DNA of 64,000 nucleotides from JBDHWG01 sp046328525 (GTDB lineage Bacteria; Chloroflexota; Anaerolineae; Epilineales; JAHCIE01), in NCBI GenBank assembly GCA_046328525.1, contig JAXLWK010000007.1, positions 1-64,000 on the forward strand, given 5' to 3'. The notes beneath the pieces are model-generated. The model made no database searches. It had not been told where the DNA came from and worked only from the letters and a program-made list of their open reading frames with translations. The first letter of the stretch is position 1, and each line of letters begins with the position of its first letter. Both the position numbers and the translations under genes were made by a program. Shown piece by piece: positions 61,270 to 64,000 of the stretch.

Positions 61270-62937
61270 TTACCCCAGGATGACGCTCCCACTGTGCCGT
61301 CCGCCCTTCTCGGACACTGCCTCGATGCTGAGGCGCGCGCCCTGCGGGGCGTGGACGATCCACTGCACCTGCCGCGCCGGTTCCTTCCACGGCCGGCGCC
61401 ACGCATCCCACGCCATCGTGCGCTCCACGCGGCCGCCGAGGTGACCGATGTCCGTCTCCGCTCCGCCAATAACGAACTCGACGGGCCTATCGGCGCTGAC
61501 GCGCACCGTCACCGGCGCGGCGATATCAATCGTCAGCGCCCGCTGCGTCAGGTTGGTGGGCAGATAGCCGTGATTCTCGACCAGGGCCGTCAACTTGTAG
61601 AGACCATCGGCCAGCGGCTCGGCCTCGACGCGGCTGACGCGAACCAGGGGCGAGGCGGCCGCGTGGCGCAGGGTGAACAGGGCGTTTGGCTCGCAGACGG
61701 TGTGCAGGAACTCAGGCGGCGGGTTGCGGTGGATGAACATGGGGTCCCAGCCGCCGATCTCGATGCGGCCGAGCTGGGGGTGGTCGAAGGCGCGCCAGTC
61801 GGTGTACGCGCCGGGCGCGTGGCGGTCGGCCCAGTCCAGCAGGCGCAGCTGCTCGTCTTCGTTCCTGGACCGCTCTGGGAAGAACTGCGGCTTCTTGATG
61901 CCGACCTCGGTCTCCACGTCCCACAGCTCCGTCGAGAACGTGACGATGCCCAGGTGCTCGTAGACCCACTCGCCGAACCCGCCGTGACGCGGCTTCGCGC
62001 CCAGTTCGGTGAAGTCCTCGTAGATCGAGACGACGGGGTAGCCGGTTAGCTCCGTGCCCATGCGGCCGAGCGTCTTGAACAGTTGAACGTCCTGGAGGTC
62101 CAGCTCGTGGTCGCGGCGGTGCGACGACGGGCGCAGGATGACGCCGCTGTGGCTGTGGTAAGCCTGGACGCCGGTGATGTTGGGGTGGTCGAGGACGAAG
62201 CGCGCCATCGCAGCCGCCTCCGGCTCGTTCAGGGGAAGCTCGCCCGCCCCGTACTCGCCATACTCCGGCGTCCAGTTGACCGGAAACTGGCGGTTGAGGT
62301 TGCCGTGGCGCGGCTTCATGATGGGCTGCGTGATGCCGTCCCACTCCCGAAACACCCCCTCCGGCAGCATGCGGTAGTACTGCCCGCCCAGGTCGCCCGG
62401 CCGGCGCAGTGTCAAGAGACGCGGGTTCGTCTCGGACACTTTCCACTCGCCCTTGGGATCGGGGATGCGCATCTGGAGGATGTGGCCGTCGCCGTCAATG
62501 TCTTCGAGATGCAGGCCGCGCGGCTGCTCCTCCGACGGCAGGTAGTGGCCGTTGCCGACGGTCTGGTAGGGCGTCGTCAGGCTGATCTCGGCCCCGTCGG
62601 GGTTCACGCGCGGCAGGATGTAGAGCGCGCGCGTGTCGAGTAGCTCGGTGACGAAGGGGTCCGCGCCATAGCGCGCCAGCGCGTAGCTGATGGTGAAGAA
62701 GGCGACGGCGGAGGTGACCACTTCCTCGCCGTGGTTGTTGCCGTCAATGTAGAAGGCCGGTTTGGCCTCCGGCTCTCCCGTGGCGAAGTTGGTGATGGTC
62801 ATGCACCACAGGTCGCGGCCGCGGTGGCTCGTGCCGATGGAGGACAGGCGCGCCAGGCGCGGGTATCGCGCGGCAAGGTCGTGGAGGTGGGCGGTTAGCT
62901 CGTCGTGTAGATAGTAGCGAAAGAGGTCAATGCTCAT
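61270..62937 (-). CDS. M14-family zinc carboxypeptidase
   Basis: A 555-residue M14 metallocarboxypeptidase-like protein. Zinc ligands: H-x-x-E in GNNHGEEVVTS (about residue 70) and His in VQAYHSHSGVIL (about 260); the catalytic Glu is in FSTELWDVE (about 337). An insertion near residue 150 (LEDIDGDGHILQMRIPDP) and a C-terminal beta-rich domain (about 450-555) are extra to a minimal carboxypeptidase. The ATG at 62937 follows agggaggg; upstream open frame is not homologous. No signal peptide, so cytoplasmic. Trims C-terminal residues of imported peptides, by inference. Confidence 0.85.
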   Translation of the reverse strand: MSIDLFRYYLHDELTAHLHDLAARYPRLARLSSIGTSHRGRDLWCMTITNFATGEPEAKPAFYIDGNNHGEEVVTSAVAFFTISYALARYGADPFVTELLDTRALYILPRVNPDGAEISLTTPYQTVGNGHYLPSEEQPRGLHLEDIDGDGHILQMRIPDPKGEWKVSETNPRLLTLRRPGDLGGQYYRMLPEGVFREWDGITQPIMKPRHGNLNRQFPVNWTPEYGEYGAGELPLNEPEAAAMARFVLDHPNITGVQAYHSHSGVILRPSSHRRDHELDLQDVQLFKTLGRMGTELTGYPVVSIYEDFTELGAKPRHGGFGEWVYEHLGIVTFSTELWDVETEVGIKKPQFFPERSRNEDEQLRLLDWADRHAPGAYTDWRAFDHPQLGRIEIGGWDPMFIHRNPPPEFLHTVCEPNALFTLRHAAASPLVRVSRVEAEPLADGLYKLTALVENHGYLPTNLTQRALTIDIAAPVTVRVSADRPVEFVIGGAETDIGHLGGRVERTMAWDAWRRPWKEPARQVQWIVHAPQGARLSIEAVSEKGGRHSGSVILG

Positions 62938-62970
62938 GTTGGAGCCCTCCCTTGAACGAAACCCTGGGCT

Positions 62971-63124
62971 GCTCGCGGCGGACGGCCGCCGTAGGCTCAA
63001 GCCTGCGGCTAAGGATGGAAGCCCAAGGGGCTGGGGGAGCCAGAGCCTCAGCCTCTCAGGCTTCCATTCGTAGCCCGCTGCTTCAGCGGCGGGCGGGCCG
63101 GGCGTTCGGGGCGACAGCGATTTC
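62971..63124 (-). repeat. Dispersed structured repeat, copy 2
   Basis: Inverted copy of 638-790. Its central stem is tggaagcc (63016-63023) with ggcttcca (63059-63066), preserving pairing by a double change relative to copy 1; the ccgctg/cagcgg and aggct/agcct hairpins are also kept. It fills most of the 257-base gap between the M24 and M14 genes. No gene is seen in that gap. Confidence 0.8.
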
Positions 63125-63194
63125 ATCCGCCTGCTGGTGGACACAAGTCCATGAGGACCTGTGATGGATGTGGGCACAGGTCGGGACACGCAGC

Positions 63195-64000
63195 CTAACA
63201 GGGAATGATCAGGCTTTCGAGGTCACGCGGATACGTCGTCAGGATTTCGCGGCCCGTCTCCGTCACCACGACGGTTTCGGAGTGCCGGAAGCCGCCGACG
63301 CCGGGAACGTACAGCCCCGGCTCGCAGCTGAAGCACATGCCTGGCTCGATCACGGTCTGGTCGCCCGAGTCCAGGAAGGGGCTTTCGTGAATCTCCATCC
63401 CCAGCCCGTGGCCGGAGTGGTGGCGGACGTAGGGCTGGAGGCTGTGGGCGTCGAAATAGCGCTGCACCGCGTCGTTCACCTCGCTGCATGGGATGCCCGG
63501 ACGAATCGCGTCGAGGGCCGCCTGCTGCGCTTCCAGCATGTGCTCGAAGAAGTAGCGCTGCCTGTCCGACGGCTTGCCCAGGATCATCGTGCGCTCTAGC
63601 TCGCTGTGGTAGCCGCCCAACTGGCCCGACCCCCAGGGGATGAGGACATCCCCGACGGCGAGGGGCGTCGCATCGTCAATCGGGTGGGGCAGGGCCGTTT
63701 TGGGGCCGCCGACGAAGCCGCCCCGCACCGGGATGCTGCCGTTGTCGTAGCCGCGGTACTCGGGGCCGAGCTGACGCAGCGCCTCGGCGCTGGCGTCGGC
63801 CATCGCGCGCAGGCTGACCGCAATCTCGTTGACGCCGGGCCGCACCGCCGCGCGAATCATGTCCACGACCAAGTTGCCGAAGGGCACGCACTGGCGGATG
63901 AGGTCAATCTCGGCCGGCGACTTGATGCAGCGCAGGCTGTCCAGCCAGTCGCGCATCGGCTCCAGCCGCGCCTCCGGCAGGAGCGCGCTGAGCGTCGAGC
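63195..64000 (-). CDS. M24-family peptidase/creatinase-like, 5' end outside window
   Basis: The C-terminal ~267 residues of an M24 protein; the frame stays open to the window edge. The catalytic domain starts at CIKSPAEIDLIRQC. Metal-site comparison: His in HHSGHGLGMEIHE, Glu in IEPGMCFSCEPG and Glu in SETVVVTETG are present, but the first Asp of the usual pair is Trp and the second is Glu (VLIPWGSGQLGGYHSELERT). This resembles non-metal members such as creatinase or ectoine-hydrolase-like enzymes. Upstream of the repeat and the M14 gene on the same strand. Hydrolysis of a C-N bond in a peptide or amidino compound is inferred. Confidence 0.8.
   Translation of the reverse strand, partial: STLSALLPEARLEPMRDWLDSLRCIKSPAEIDLIRQCVPFGNLVVDMIRAAVRPGVNEIAVSLRAMADASAEALRQLGPEYRGYDNGSIPVRGGFVGGPKTALPHPIDDATPLAVGDVLIPWGSGQLGGYHSELERTMILGKPSDRQRYFFEHMLEAQQAALDAIRPGIPCSEVNDAVQRYFDAHSLQPYVRHHSGHGLGMEIHESPFLDSGDQTVIEPGMCFSCEPGLYVPGVGGFRHSETVVVTETGREILTTYPRDLESLIIPC

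Overview
The window is GC-rich, densely coded bacterial DNA, most likely from a Chloroflexota (Chloroflexi) chromosome. That placement is inference. It rests on a LysJ/LysK-type pair, ABC binding lipoproteins with long Ala/Pro/Thr-rich linkers, an EAD7-like effector-associated domain, large AAA/TPR/LuxR regulators, and several Gfo/Idh/MocA and enolase-superfamily catabolic genes. No rRNA, tRNA, CRISPR array, transposase or phage gene was recognised.

Layout. 1-4.6 kb (+): end of a PhzF-family gene, a dispersed structured repeat, a small ORF, lysJ-like and lysK-like genes, a UPF0114 membrane protein and a secreted protein. 4.8-11.4 kb (-): an EAD7-TM-TPR signalling protein with a lipoprotein, then an SHMT-like/HAD/DinB-like/alditol-oxidase-like run. 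11.5-13.9 kb: a small ORF, a HepT remnant and a SulP transporter. 14.0-23.7 kb (-): a nine-gene sugar locus (GntR regulator, binding protein, two permeases, three Gfo/Idh/MocA dehydrogenases, DUF993 protein, TIM-barrel isomerase) with a consensus promoter overlapped by a perfect palindrome. 23.7-29.3 kb (+): a nitronate monooxygenase remnant, a small SH3-like ORF, an RRM RNA-binding protein with terminator, a giant LuxR regulator, and an NTF2-like/TusA-like/DsrE cassette.

29.3-50.2 kb is the most striking part. It is a two-gene Tc (ABC) toxin operon on the minus strand: a 3451-residue TcA-like protein and a ~2680-residue TcB-TcC fusion that ends in an unassigned C-terminal domain. Broken genes flank it on both sides: a truncated MacB-type ATPase and an internally deleted permease on the left, a MalT/LuxR-like pseudogene and the tail of a membrane protein on the right. 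This looks like an acquired island.

50.3-64 kb (-) is a peptide/amino-acid locus. A peptide-binding lipoprotein and two Dpp-type permeases are followed by an M24 hydrolase, a DUF1028 protein, an NAD epimerase and an aspartoacylase-like enzyme. All are read from one promoter carrying an ATTGTCGACAAT palindrome. Upstream lie an M24 enzyme, an M14 carboxypeptidase, a DppA-type D-aminopeptidase and a tandem pair of enolase-superfamily epimerases that share a ~907 bp essentially identical segment. One copy is frameshifted by a single C.

Working together, the two transport loci probably import a sugar (or sugar acid) and peptides for catabolism under FCD/GntR-type repression. Neither locus encodes its own ABC ATPase here.
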